Assembly: GCA_035555315.1 (NCBI GenBank)
Contig: DATMGU010000044.1
Coordinates: 89,454 to 153,453 of the forward strand
DNA length: 64,000 nt
Direction: 5' to 3'
Source: DATMGU01 sp035555315
Lineage (GTDB): Bacteria; Pseudomonadota; Alphaproteobacteria; ATCC43930; CGMCC-115725
Positions 29,488 to 38,023 of the stretch are shown piece by piece. The translations under genes were made by a program, and so were the position numbers. Within the stretch, counting starts at the first letter, position 1. Every line of letters begins with the position of its first letter. The notes beneath the pieces were generated by a model. That model searched no databases, was not told the origin of the DNA, and saw nothing but the letters and a program-made list of their open reading frames with translations.

Positions 29488-30795
29488 GTGGAAGGTGGGA
29501 CGATTTTGACCAAAACGGTCACGCGGGAAATTCCGCGGGAATTCTACCGCTTTGACCAGCATCCGGGCTATCTGGCAGCCAAGGCGATCGAGCGTACCAC
29601 GTTCAACAACGGCGTCGAGAATCCGTATTTCAAGACGAGCGAAGGTATTGCCGGTGCGACGACGCTCATCGGCAATAGGTCGTACGTCAACTATGCGAGC
29701 TACAATTATCTAGGCCTGTCGGGCGATCAGCGCGTCTCGGGCGCAGCGATCGCCGCGATCGGTCGGTTCGGGACTTCCGTCTCGGCGTCGCGCGTCGCGT
29801 CGGGCGAGCGGCCGATCCACCGGGAATTAGAGACCGCCGTCGCCGACCTGTTGAAGGCGGATGACGCGCTGCTGTTCGTCGGCGGCCACGCGACCAATGT
29901 CACGGTCATCGGCCATCTGTTCGGGCGCAAGGATCTCATCCTGCATGACTCGCTGATCCACAATTCCGTCTTGCAGGGCTGTGCGCTCTCCGGTGCCAAG
30001 CGGGTCACCATTCCGCATAACGACTGGGCCTTCGCGGATGCCTATCTGGCCGAGCATCGTCACGATTACGAGCGCGTGCTGATCGTCGTCGAGGGCGTCT
30101 ACAGCATGGACGGCGACATCGCCGACCTGCCGAACTTCATCGACGTGAAGCACCGCCACAAGGCGTTTCTGATGGTCGACGAGGCGCATTCGCTGGGTGT
30201 GCTGGGCGCCACCGGACGTGGCATCGGCGAGCATTTCGACGTCGCTTCCGACGATGTCGATATTTGGATGGGCACGCTCAGCAAGACGCTCGCGAGCTGT
30301 GGCGGGTATATCGCCGGGTCCCAGGCCTTGATCGAATATCTGCGCTACACGGCCCCCGGGTTCCTGTTCAGCGTCGGCATGTCGCCACCGGAGGCCGGGG
30401 CCGCGTTGGCGGCGTTGCGGCTGATGGTGGCCGAGCCTTGGCGCGTCGAACAGCTGCGTGTCAACGCCGCCCGCTTCCTCGCCCGTGCCCGCGTTTTGGG
30501 TCTCGATACCGGTCGAAGCGGCGGATCCGCGGTCATCCCGCTGGTCGTCGGCGATTCCCGGTTGGCGCTTGGTCTTTCCCAGGGTCTGTTCGACCAGGGT
30601 ATCTTCGCCCAACCGATCATCTATCCGGCCGTACCGGCCCGCCAGGCCCGGGTGCGGTTCTTCCTCAGTGCCATGCATACGGCCGAACAGCTCGACCAGA
30701 CGGTCGATACGGCGGCGAGCATCGTCGCGGCGCTGAAAAGCGCCGACGCGGACGTCATTCGCCCGTCCTTCATGGCGGATGGGCTGACGCTGTAG
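29488..30795 (+). CDS. Alpha-oxoamine synthase (PLP), serine-palmitoyltransferase/BioF family
   Basis: A 435-residue PLP enzyme that decarboxylatively condenses an amino acid with an acyl thioester to an alpha-amino ketone. NYASYNYLGLSGDQRV, RVASGERPIHRELE and the Asp231/His234 pair in VDEAHSLGVLG are family hallmarks, as is the Schiff-base Lys266 in GTLSKTLASCGGYIAG. The 45-residue N-terminal extension (FYRFDQHPGYLAAKA) is unlike BioF. Relatives are serine palmitoyltransferase, KBL, ALAS, CqsA and polyketide-linked synthases; substrates here are unknown, but linkage to an acyl carrier suggests an acyl-ACP donor. The GTG 29488 start follows GAGGGGGAGCAGAG. Confidence 0.85.
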   Translation: MEGGTILTKTVTREIPREFYRFDQHPGYLAAKAIERTTFNNGVENPYFKTSEGIAGATTLIGNRSYVNYASYNYLGLSGDQRVSGAAIAAIGRFGTSVSASRVASGERPIHRELETAVADLLKADDALLFVGGHATNVTVIGHLFGRKDLILHDSLIHNSVLQGCALSGAKRVTIPHNDWAFADAYLAEHRHDYERVLIVVEGVYSMDGDIADLPNFIDVKHRHKAFLMVDEAHSLGVLGATGRGIGEHFDVASDDVDIWMGTLSKTLASCGGYIAGSQALIEYLRYTAPGFLFSVGMSPPEAGAALAALRLMVAEPWRVEQLRVNAARFLARARVLGLDTGRSGGSAVIPLVVGDSRLALGLSQGLFDQGIFAQPIIYPAVPARQARVRFFLSAMHTAEQLDQTVDTAASIVAALKSADADVIRPSFMADGLTL

Positions 30796-30855
30796 CGCCT
30801 GATCGCCCCTGTGATGCGACGTCCGTGATGCGGCGCCCGTGACGAGAGGTTGGCC

Positions 30856-31839
30856 ATGACGGTCCTGGTCACCGGCGCCAGCGGGTTCCTCGGTCGACGA
30901 TTGGCCGAAATGCTGATCGAACGCGGCGAGCGGGTCCGCCTCTTGGCGCGGCCCGCCAGCCGCCTCGACGATCTCGCCGGCAGGGTCGACGGCATCGACC
31001 GCTGTTCGTTCGACGACGCGGCGGGATTGCGCCGGGCACTGGGCGGTATCGACATCGTCTATCACTGCGCCGGCCATGCCGCCGATTGGGGCAGCTGGGA
31101 TACCTTCCACCAGGCCAATGTCGAGGCGCCGCGTGCCTTGCTGGAGGCGGCGCTGGCGGTTGGATCGGTCAAGCGCTTCGTGCATGTCAGCACGACCGAC
31201 GTCTATGGCTATCCGGTCATCGCCGGCGACGAAACGATGCCGCCGACCGATATCGGGCTGCCCTACAACCGAAGCAAGCTGCGGGGCGATCGGCTCGCGC
31301 TCGATTTCGGGGCACGCGAAGGCCTGCCGGTGACCGTGGTTCGACCGGCGACCATCTTCGGACCCCGCTCCAAGGACTGGGTCGTCGAGCTCTGCCGGCT
31401 GCTGCGCCAGCGGGTGGTGGTCACCTTGGATGGCGGGCATACCGGTGCCGGGCTGGTCTATGTCGATGATGTCGCCGAGGCGATGATGCGTCTGGCGGCG
31501 CTGCCGACCGCCATCGGGCGCGCCGTCAACATCGTCGATCCGACCCGGATGACGTGGCGGGCCTATTTCGATGCGATGGCCGACGGCATCGGCGCGCCAC
31601 GGCCGCGTATCAACCTCAACAGCCGGCTGGCGCTCGCCCTGGCGGCTGTCAGCGAGGGCGTATATCGGGCCTTTCGGCTGCGGTATCGCCCGCTGTTCAC
31701 CCGCCATGTGGTGCTCACGCTGTGTCGCGATCAGAATTACCGCGTCGACGCGCTGACGGCCTTGATCGGCGAGTTCCCGATCATCGGCCTGCGTGAGGGC
31801 TTGTCGCGGACGATCGTCTGGGCGAAGGATCTGACCTAA
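30856..31839 (+). CDS. Extended-SDR NAD(P)-dependent reductase/epimerase
   Basis: A 327-residue Rossmann enzyme. The nucleotide loop GASGFLG is at residues 7-13, and the catalytic set is Ser/Thr in HVSTTDVYG and Tyr137/Lys141 in PYNRSK. It resembles 3-beta-HSD/dihydroflavonol-reductase-like members and the ketoreductase-like protein of bacterial ceramide clusters (CerR of Caulobacter). In this operon the simplest role is reducing the ketone made by the oxoamine synthase. ATG 30856 has GAGAGG seven bases upstream. It is last of the four-gene operon. Confidence 0.84.
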   Translation: MTVLVTGASGFLGRRLAEMLIERGERVRLLARPASRLDDLAGRVDGIDRCSFDDAAGLRRALGGIDIVYHCAGHAADWGSWDTFHQANVEAPRALLEAALAVGSVKRFVHVSTTDVYGYPVIAGDETMPPTDIGLPYNRSKLRGDRLALDFGAREGLPVTVVRPATIFGPRSKDWVVELCRLLRQRVVVTLDGGHTGAGLVYVDDVAEAMMRLAALPTAIGRAVNIVDPTRMTWRAYFDAMADGIGAPRPRINLNSRLALALAAVSEGVYRAFRLRYRPLFTRHVVLTLCRDQNYRVDALTALIGEFPIIGLREGLSRTIVWAKDLT

Positions 31840-31850
31840 CAGGCTGAGCG

Positions 31851-31897
31851 AACAAAAAGTCGGGCCAACAAAAAGTCGGGCCAACAAAAAGCCGGGA
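31851..31897. repeat. 16-bp tandem repeat, three copies
   Basis: Units AACAAAAAGTCGGGCC at 31851-31866 and 31867-31882, and a diverged third at 31883-31897, ending at the GGGAGGG ribosome site of the next gene. The array fills most of the gap between the reductase and dehydrogenase genes. Confidence 0.9.
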
Positions 31898-31904
31898 GGG
31901 TGTC

Positions 31905-32990
31905 GTGAAAACCAAGGCCGCGGTCTGCCGGGAATTTTCCAAACCCCTGATCATCGAAGACCTTGAGATCGCCGAGCCGGGTCCCGGCGAGATCCGTGTC
32001 AGGCTGGCGGCCTGCGCCATCTGTCATAGCGACATCCTCTACATGGAAGGCGCCTGGGGCGGTCCGCTGCCCGCGGTATTCGGCCATGAGGCGGCCGGCA
32101 TCGTCGAGTCGGTCGGCCCCGGCGTCGCGGGACCACGGCCGGGCGACCATGTCGTCGTGGCGCTGATCCGCTCCTGCGGCCATTGTCACTATTGCGCGCA
32201 AGGCGACCAAGTGCTGTGCGAGACCAGTTTCCCGCTCGATGGGCGGAGCCCCTTGGCGACGCGCGACGGTGAATCGATCGCCCAGGGGCTGCGCACCGGC
32301 GCCTTTGCCGAGCATGTCGTGGTCGATGCCTCGCAGGTGGTGGTGATCCCGCGCGATGTGCCGCTGGCGAGCGCCGCCCTCCTCGCTTGCGGGGTGATCA
32401 CGGGGCTGGGGGCGGTGACCAACACCGCGAAGGTGCCACCGGGGGCCAGCGTGGTGGTGATCGGTGCCGGCGGGGTCGGGCTCAACAGCGTGCAGGGGGC
32501 GGCCCTCAGCGGCGCGCGGCTGATCATCGCCGTCGACATCGTCGACGACAAGCTGGCGGCGGCGCGTCGGTTCGGGGCGACCCACACGGTGAATGGCCGG
32601 GTGGAGGACGCCACGGCGGCGGTGATGGCGCTGACCCAGGGGCGCGGCGCGGATTATGTGTTCGTCACGGTCGGCGTCAAATCCGCCTTCGAGCAAGCCT
32701 TCGGCTATATCACCAAGGCCGGCAGCGTGGTGATCGTCGGCATGCCGGCGACCGGCGTCATGACCGAATTCGATCCTGGCACGCTCGCCGCCTGGAACCA
32801 GCGGGTGTTGGGCAGCAAGATGGGCTCGGCCCGTCTCGCCATCGATGTGCCGATGCTGGTCGACCTCTATCGCCAAGGCCGGCTCAAGCTCGACGAGCTG
32901 ATTTCGGAACGCTATGCGCTGGCCGACATCAACGCCGCCATCGCCTCGGCCAAGGCGGGGCATGTGCTGCGCAACGTCATCATGTTCTAA
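31905..32990 (+). CDS. Zinc-dependent alcohol dehydrogenase, class III-like
   Basis: A 361-residue MDR enzyme oxidising an alcohol with NAD(P). Catalytic zinc ligands are Cys and His in CAICHSD and FGHEAAG, and four Cys of the structural zinc loop are in RSCGHCHYCAQGDQVLC. The nucleotide site is VIGAGGVGLNSVQGA. It resembles the broad group that includes FrmA-like and aryl-alcohol dehydrogenases; the substrate is unknown. The start is GTG 31905. It is followed after 13 bp by an enolase-superfamily dehydratase and then a peptide-type transporter, suggesting uptake and oxidation of one compound. Confidence 0.86.
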   Translation: MKTKAAVCREFSKPLIIEDLEIAEPGPGEIRVRLAACAICHSDILYMEGAWGGPLPAVFGHEAAGIVESVGPGVAGPRPGDHVVVALIRSCGHCHYCAQGDQVLCETSFPLDGRSPLATRDGESIAQGLRTGAFAEHVVVDASQVVVIPRDVPLASAALLACGVITGLGAVTNTAKVPPGASVVVIGAGGVGLNSVQGAALSGARLIIAVDIVDDKLAAARRFGATHTVNGRVEDATAAVMALTQGRGADYVFVTVGVKSAFEQAFGYITKAGSVVIVGMPATGVMTEFDPGTLAAWNQRVLGSKMGSARLAIDVPMLVDLYRQGRLKLDELISERYALADINAAIASAKAGHVLRNVIMF

Positions 32991-33003
32991 GGGGGCGCCG
33001 ATC

Positions 33004-34215
33004 ATGCGGATCAAGGATCTCAAGACCTTCGTGGTCGGCAACCCGCCGCCGCATTTCGGCGGGCGCTATTTCATCTTTCTGAAACTCGTCACCGATGACG
33101 GCATCGAAGGCGTCGGCGAGGTCTATAGCGCCACCTTTGGGCCGCATGTGGTGGCGCGCATGATCGAGGATGTGTTCGAGCACCACGTGCTGGGCGCCGA
33201 TCCGTTCAAGATCGAGACGCTGTGGCGCAATGTCTATGGCCGCGGCTATTCGTTGCGTCCGGATATTTCGCTGATGGGCGTGCTCAGCGGTATCGAGATG
33301 GCCTGCTGGGACATCATCGGCAAGGCGCTGAACAAGCCAATCTATGACCTGCTCGGCGGCAAGGTGCATGAACGCCTGCGCTCCTACACCTATCTTTATC
33401 CCGATCCGGGCGAGCCCGACGCGGCGGGCGATGCCGCGGTGTATCGCGACCCCGATCTCGCGGCGGAGCGGGCGGCCGCCTATGTGGCGATGGGCTTCAC
33501 CGCCGTGAAATTCGACCCGGCGGGGCCGTATTCGTCCTTCGATCCGCGCCAGCCAAGCCTGGAACGGCTGGAACTATCGGCGACGTTTTGTCGGAAGCTG
33601 CGCGAGGCGGTCGGCACCAAATGCGATCTGCTGTTCGGCACCCACGGCCAATTCACCGCCTCCGGTGCCATCCGGCTGGCGCGGCGGATCGAGCCCTACG
33701 ACCCGCTCTGGTTCGAGGAGCCGACGCCGCCGGAAATGCCGGAGGAGATGGCGCGGGTGGCGCGGCAGACCAGCATCCCGATCGCCACGGGCGAACGGCT
33801 GACCACCAAATACGAATTCAGCCGTGTGCTGGAATTGGGGGCGGCCTCGATCCTGCAGATGGCGCTGGGACGTGTCGGCGGCATCCTGGAAGCCAAGAAG
33901 ATAGCCGGCATGGCCGAAGCCCATTACGCCCAGGTGGCGCCGCACCTCTATTGCGGGCCGATCGAAGGCGCCGCCAACATCCAGTTGAGCGCCTGCATCC
34001 CGAATTTCCTCATTCTGGAAAGCATCCAGACCTGGGGCGGATTTCACGCGCGCCTGTTGAAGAAGCCGATTCAGTGGGAGGACGGCTATGTGATCCCGCC
34101 AAGCGGGCCGGGGCTGGGTGTCGAATTGGACGAGGCGGTGGCGGCGAACCACCCCTATACCGACACGGCGCTGCATCTGACGATGGCGGCGGGGCCGGCC
34201 GCTTGGAACGCCTGA
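33004..34215 (+). CDS. Mandelate racemase/muconate lactonizing enzyme family protein
   Basis: A 403-residue enolase-superfamily protein. The capping domain holds VTDDGIEGVGEVYSA and SGIEMACWDIIGKALNKPIYDLLGG. The barrel carries acid ligands including FEEPTPPEMPEEMA and ATGERLTTKYEFSRVLE, and the C-terminal HLYCGPIEGAANIQLSACIPN holds the His of the dehydratase subgroup. It is closest in pattern to sugar-acid dehydratases such as D-galactonate dehydratase, but the exact acid is unproven. The start is ATG 33004, 13 bp after the dehydrogenase stop. Confidence 0.85.
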   Translation: MRIKDLKTFVVGNPPPHFGGRYFIFLKLVTDDGIEGVGEVYSATFGPHVVARMIEDVFEHHVLGADPFKIETLWRNVYGRGYSLRPDISLMGVLSGIEMACWDIIGKALNKPIYDLLGGKVHERLRSYTYLYPDPGEPDAAGDAAVYRDPDLAAERAAAYVAMGFTAVKFDPAGPYSSFDPRQPSLERLELSATFCRKLREAVGTKCDLLFGTHGQFTASGAIRLARRIEPYDPLWFEEPTPPEMPEEMARVARQTSIPIATGERLTTKYEFSRVLELGAASILQMALGRVGGILEAKKIAGMAEAHYAQVAPHLYCGPIEGAANIQLSACIPNFLILESIQTWGGFHARLLKKPIQWEDGYVIPPSGPGLGVELDEAVAANHPYTDTALHLTMAAGPAAWNA

Positions 34216-34548
34216 CGGCGCCCGTGCGCGAGCCCGGACCCATCGTAGCGATGGGCCAGCAGCGGATTATCTAATGGACTTCAGAAAAAGCCCGATGGCA
34301 GGTTGGTACTGTGTGTGCATATCAACCAAAACGAGGTAGTGCAGGGGCGGTCGTACGACGGCAAGGTGGATGCCGATCGTTCAACCGTCGGAACGCGTTT
34401 GCAAAGTTTCGCCGAATGAACCTAGATCATGTGCGAATGGTCACCAGGGATGGGTCGATCGACCTTAAGAGCGATCGCGTGGTTCCGGCCTGACAAGAGG
34501 CGCCGACATATAAGCTGCCGAATGGACCAATAGAGGGGTGGGAATAGA
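34216..34548. other. Intergenic region before the first peptide-type transporter
   Basis: 333 bp between the dehydratase and solute-binding genes. A 60-codon reading at 34311-34493 has no ribosome site or family resemblance. The stretch probably holds the transporter promoter but I see no clear box or repeat. Confidence 0.45.
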
Positions 34549-36135
34549 ATGAGCGAACTGGATGATCTGAAGCGGCAATACGCGAATGGCCGTCTGTCGC
34601 GCCGTGATTTCATGGGCCGCGCGGCGGCGCTGGGCGTGGGAGCCGCCCTTTTGTCGAGCATGGTGCCCGATCTCGCCATGGCCGCGGATGCCCCGCGTAA
34701 GGGCGGCGTCCTGCGCCTCGGCATGGGCGGCGGCAGCACGACCGACAGCTTGGACCCGCGCACCTATGACGAATCCGTGGCGCTTGCCTGCGGCTTCGCG
34801 CTTTTCAACACGTTGATCGAGAACGGTCCGGATAATAAGCCGATACCGTCATTGGCCGAGAGCTGGGAAGCGAAGCCCGGTGCCGCGGAGTGGATCTTCA
34901 CCCTGCGCAAGGGCGTCACCTTCAGCAACGGCAAGGCGTTCACCGCCGACGACGCGATTTATTCGCTGAACCTGCATCGCGGGGCGTCGAAATCGGGCGC
35001 CTCCGCCCAGATGAAGTCGGTCACCGACATCAAGAAGCTGGATGATAACAAGATCCAGGTGACCTTGGCGTCGGGCGACGCCGACTTCCCCTACATCTTC
35101 ACCGATTACCACATGCACATGGTGCCGGACGGCTTCACCGATTTCTCGAAGCCGATCGGCACCGGCGCATTCGAGCTGGTGAGTTTCGATCCCGGCGTAC
35201 GGATCGTCTTCAAGCGGACCCGGGAGTTTTGGAAGACCGGTCGCGGCCATCTGGACGGCCTCGAGATTACTGTCATCAACGATTCCAGCGCACGTCTCAA
35301 CGCGCTGATCTCGGGTCAGGTCGATGCGATCAACCGCCTCGATCCCAAGGCCATCGCCACCGTCAAGAAATCGTCGAAGCTTGAGGTCGTTCAGGCGCCG
35401 GGCGGTTGGTTCCCGATCATTTCCATGTTCATCGACGCCGAACCCTACAGCAATGTGGATGTGCGTCAGGCGTTGCGTTACGGGCTCAACCGCGAAGCGG
35501 TGCTGAAGACGATGTTCGCCGGCTATGGCACGCTGGGCAATGACCATCCGATCCCCAAGGGCGATCCGTACCACAATCCGAATCTGCCGCAGATCGCCTA
35601 CGATCCGGACAAGGCCAAGTTCCACTTCAAGAAGGCGGGGCTCAGCAACCCGACCATTCTGCTCTCGGCGTCCGATGCGGCGTTCGGCGGCGCGGTCGAC
35701 ATGGCGACCCTCTTTCAGGCGAACGCCGCCAAGGCCGATATCAAGATCGACGTGCGGAAAGAGCCGGCGGACGGTTTCTTCACCAATGTCTGGCTGAAAA
35801 AGCCGTTCGTGACGAGCTATTGGGGCGGCCGACCGTCGGCGACCCAGATGCTGTCCGTCGCGTTCAAATCCGACGCGCCCTGGAACGAGACCCATTGGAA
35901 ACGGCCGGATTTCGACAAGCTGTTGTCCGATGCCAAGAGCGAGTTGGATGAGGCGAAGCGCAAGGACTACATCTGGACAATGCAGAAGATGCTGCATGAC
36001 GAGGGGGCTGCGATCATCCCGGTGTTCCGTGATTGGCTCGACGCCCATAGCTCCAAGGTCGGCGGCCTTACCCCGCATAGCGGCTTCGACATGGATAATG
36101 GACTTGTCGCGGAGAAGATTTGGCTGAAGGCCTGA
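34549..36135 (+). CDS. ABC transporter solute-binding protein, family 5 (opp/dpp)
   Basis: A 528-residue periplasmic receptor. The twin-arginine signal SRRDFMGRAAALGVGAALLS cleaves after AMA. The SBP_bac_5 fold is shown by RLGMGGGSTTDSLDPRTYD, AESWEAKPGAAEWIFTLRKG and DVRQALRYGLNREAVLKTMF. Members bind peptides, nickel chelates, sugars or glutathione. The first gene of a same-strand binding protein - permease - permease - ATPase set; a ribosome site GAGGGG lies upstream. Confidence 0.9.
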   Translation: MSELDDLKRQYANGRLSRRDFMGRAAALGVGAALLSSMVPDLAMAADAPRKGGVLRLGMGGGSTTDSLDPRTYDESVALACGFALFNTLIENGPDNKPIPSLAESWEAKPGAAEWIFTLRKGVTFSNGKAFTADDAIYSLNLHRGASKSGASAQMKSVTDIKKLDDNKIQVTLASGDADFPYIFTDYHMHMVPDGFTDFSKPIGTGAFELVSFDPGVRIVFKRTREFWKTGRGHLDGLEITVINDSSARLNALISGQVDAINRLDPKAIATVKKSSKLEVVQAPGGWFPIISMFIDAEPYSNVDVRQALRYGLNREAVLKTMFAGYGTLGNDHPIPKGDPYHNPNLPQIAYDPDKAKFHFKKAGLSNPTILLSASDAAFGGAVDMATLFQANAAKADIKIDVRKEPADGFFTNVWLKKPFVTSYWGGRPSATQMLSVAFKSDAPWNETHWKRPDFDKLLSDAKSELDEAKRKDYIWTMQKMLHDEGAAIIPVFRDWLDAHSSKVGGLTPHSGFDMDNGLVAEKIWLKA

Positions 36136-36139
36136 ACCC

Positions 36140-37087
36140 TTGTTCAGGCTGATCGGCCAAAGGCTGGTCCTGGGTCTGCTGACGCTGATGGCGGCTTCCC
36201 TGCTCATTTTCGCGAGCACGGAAATCCTGCCGGGCGATCTGGCGTCGGCGATCCTGCAGAACAGTGCCACCCCGGAAAACCTCGCGGAAATGCGCAGGGA
36301 ACTGGGCCTCGATCGGCCGGCGCCGGTCCGCTATGCCGAATGGCTGAACGGCGCCGCCCATGGCGATCTGGGGCACTCGCTGGCCAGCCATCGGGATGTG
36401 GTCGAGGAAATCGCGCCGCGCTTGCGCAATACGCTGTTGCTGGCGGCTTACGCCGCCATCATCGCGATACCGCTGGCCATCGGCTTGGGGCTGTTCGCGG
36501 CGATGCGCCCGGGCAGCTCCTTCGACCGATCCGCCAATATCGTCATTCTCATGGCTATTTCGGTACCGGAATATTTCCTCGGCTATCTGTTGATCAAATA
36601 TCTCGCGGTCGAGCTCGGCTGGTTTCCGTCGCTCGCCAATGTCACGCCCGACATGCCTTTCGTCGACCGGGCGTATTTGACCTTCCTGCCGACCGTCAAC
36701 CTGGTGCTGGTGGTCGTCGCCCAGATGATGCGCATGACCCGCGCGTCCGTGCTGTCCATCATGGCCAGCCCCTATATCGAGATGGCGTTCCTGAAGGGCC
36801 TGCCGAAATGGCGGATCGTCGCCCGCCATGCCTTTCCGAACGCGCTGGCACCGATCATCAACGTGATCGCCCTCAACCTCGCCTATCTGGTCGTGGGCGT
36901 GGTGGTGGTGGAGGCGGTCTTCGTCTATCCGGGTCTCGGCCAATTGATGGTCGACGCGGTATCGAAGCACGATGTGCCGATGGTGCAGGCATGTGGCCTT
37001 ATCTTTGCTTCGGCATTCATCCTGTTGAACATGATCGCCGATGTGATGGCGATCATGAGCAACCCCCGGCTGCGGCATCCGCGTTGA
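36140..37087 (+). CDS. ABC transporter permease, DppB/OppB type
   Basis: A 315-residue membrane subunit with six helices. The EAA loop region is MASPYIEMAFLKGLPKWRIV (about residues 206-235). The TTG 36140 start is four bases after the solute-binding stop, so translation is coupled. N-terminal RLIGQRLVLGLLTLMAASLLIF is typical of DppB. Confidence 0.87.
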   Translation: MFRLIGQRLVLGLLTLMAASLLIFASTEILPGDLASAILQNSATPENLAEMRRELGLDRPAPVRYAEWLNGAAHGDLGHSLASHRDVVEEIAPRLRNTLLLAAYAAIIAIPLAIGLGLFAAMRPGSSFDRSANIVILMAISVPEYFLGYLLIKYLAVELGWFPSLANVTPDMPFVDRAYLTFLPTVNLVLVVVAQMMRMTRASVLSIMASPYIEMAFLKGLPKWRIVARHAFPNALAPIINVIALNLAYLVVGVVVVEAVFVYPGLGQLMVDAVSKHDVPMVQACGLIFASAFILLNMIADVMAIMSNPRLRHPR

Positions 37088-37120
37088 TGCCCGGTGCGCG
37101 ACCGACGATCATCTCGGACT

Positions 37121-37183
37121 ATTTCGGGCAGTAACCATCTCGGGCAGTAACCATCTCGGGCAGAAATATCTCGGGCAGTAACC
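37121..37183. repeat. 16-bp tandem repeat, four copies
   Basis: Units of ATCTCGGGCAGTAACC at 37137-37152 and 37168-37183, with variants at 37121-37136 (ATTT start) and 37153-37167 (15 bp, GAAAT end). The array fills the gap between the two permease genes and ends three bases before the GGAGAAG ribosome site. The core GGGCAGTAACCAG also occurs after the flavin monooxygenase stop near 4855. Confidence 0.9.
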
Positions 37184-37195
37184 AGCGGAGAAGCC

Positions 37196-38023
37196 GTGCG
37201 GCTGTTTGGACACAAGCTCACCATCACCGCGCAAATCGGGATCGCGATCGTCATCATCAACATCGCCGCGGCGGTGTTCGCACCGCTGATCGCCCCGTTC
37301 GACCAGGCGGAGATCGTCGGCGACGCCTGGGCCGATCCCGATGGTACCTATTGGCTTGGCCTCGACAATCTGGGCCGCGACCTGTTCAGCCGCATGCTGT
37401 TCGGGGCGCGGATGTCGATCGGCTTGTCGCTGGTCATCACCTGCCTGTCGTTCTGTATCGGCATATTCGCCGGCTTCGCCGCGGCGGTGGCCGGCCGCTG
37501 GCTCGATATTCTGCTGTCGCGCATCGTCGATCTCTTGTTGTCGCTGCCGACCCTGATCTTCGCCTTCGTGCTGCTTTCCGTGCTGGGCACCGATCTGCCG
37601 GTATTGATCGGGACCATCGCCATCCTGGATTCGACGCGCGTGTTTCGGCTGAGCCGGGCGGTCGCGATGAACATCGTGGTGCTGGAATACGTCGAGGCGG
37701 CGAAGGTGCGCGGCGAGGGATTGTGGTGGATCGTGCGCCGCGAGATCCTGCCTAACGCCGTCCCGCCGCTGGTCGCCGAGTTCGGCCTGCGGTTCTGCTT
37801 CACCTTCTTGTTCATCGCGGCCTTGAGCTTCCTGGGGCTTGGCGTGCAGCCGCCCGAAGCCGATTGGGGCAGTATGGTCAAGGACTACCGCGACATGATC
37901 AATCTGGGTGTCGCGGCCCCGCTTTATCCGGCGGCGGCCATAGCCCTGCTGACCGTCGGGGTGAATTTCGTGGTGGATTGGATGCTGTCCATCCATTCGC
38001 GCGGCCATGGGGAGGGTGCATGA
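37196..38023 (+). CDS. ABC transporter permease, DppC/OppC type
   Basis: A 275-residue membrane subunit. GLDNLGRDLFSRMLFGARMS is the DppC signature near residue 60, and the EAA loop YVEAAKVRGEGLWWIVRREI follows. The start is GTG 37196 with GGAGAAG upstream. Its stop overlaps the ATPase start by four bases (ATGA at 38020-38023). Confidence 0.87.
   Translation: MRLFGHKLTITAQIGIAIVIINIAAAVFAPLIAPFDQAEIVGDAWADPDGTYWLGLDNLGRDLFSRMLFGARMSIGLSLVITCLSFCIGIFAGFAAAVAGRWLDILLSRIVDLLLSLPTLIFAFVLLSVLGTDLPVLIGTIAILDSTRVFRLSRAVAMNIVVLEYVEAAKVRGEGLWWIVRREILPNAVPPLVAEFGLRFCFTFLFIAALSFLGLGVQPPEADWGSMVKDYRDMINLGVAAPLYPAAAIALLTVGVNFVVDWMLSIHSRGHGEGA

Noticed and set aside
31851..31897. Tandem arrays here and at 37121 and 48467 considered as CRISPR
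   Set aside because: Units are directly adjacent without spacers, only three to four copies, and no cas genes are present.
34311..34493. A 60-codon plus-strand reading before the solute-binding gene
   Set aside because: Composition is not protein-like and no start signal is present.
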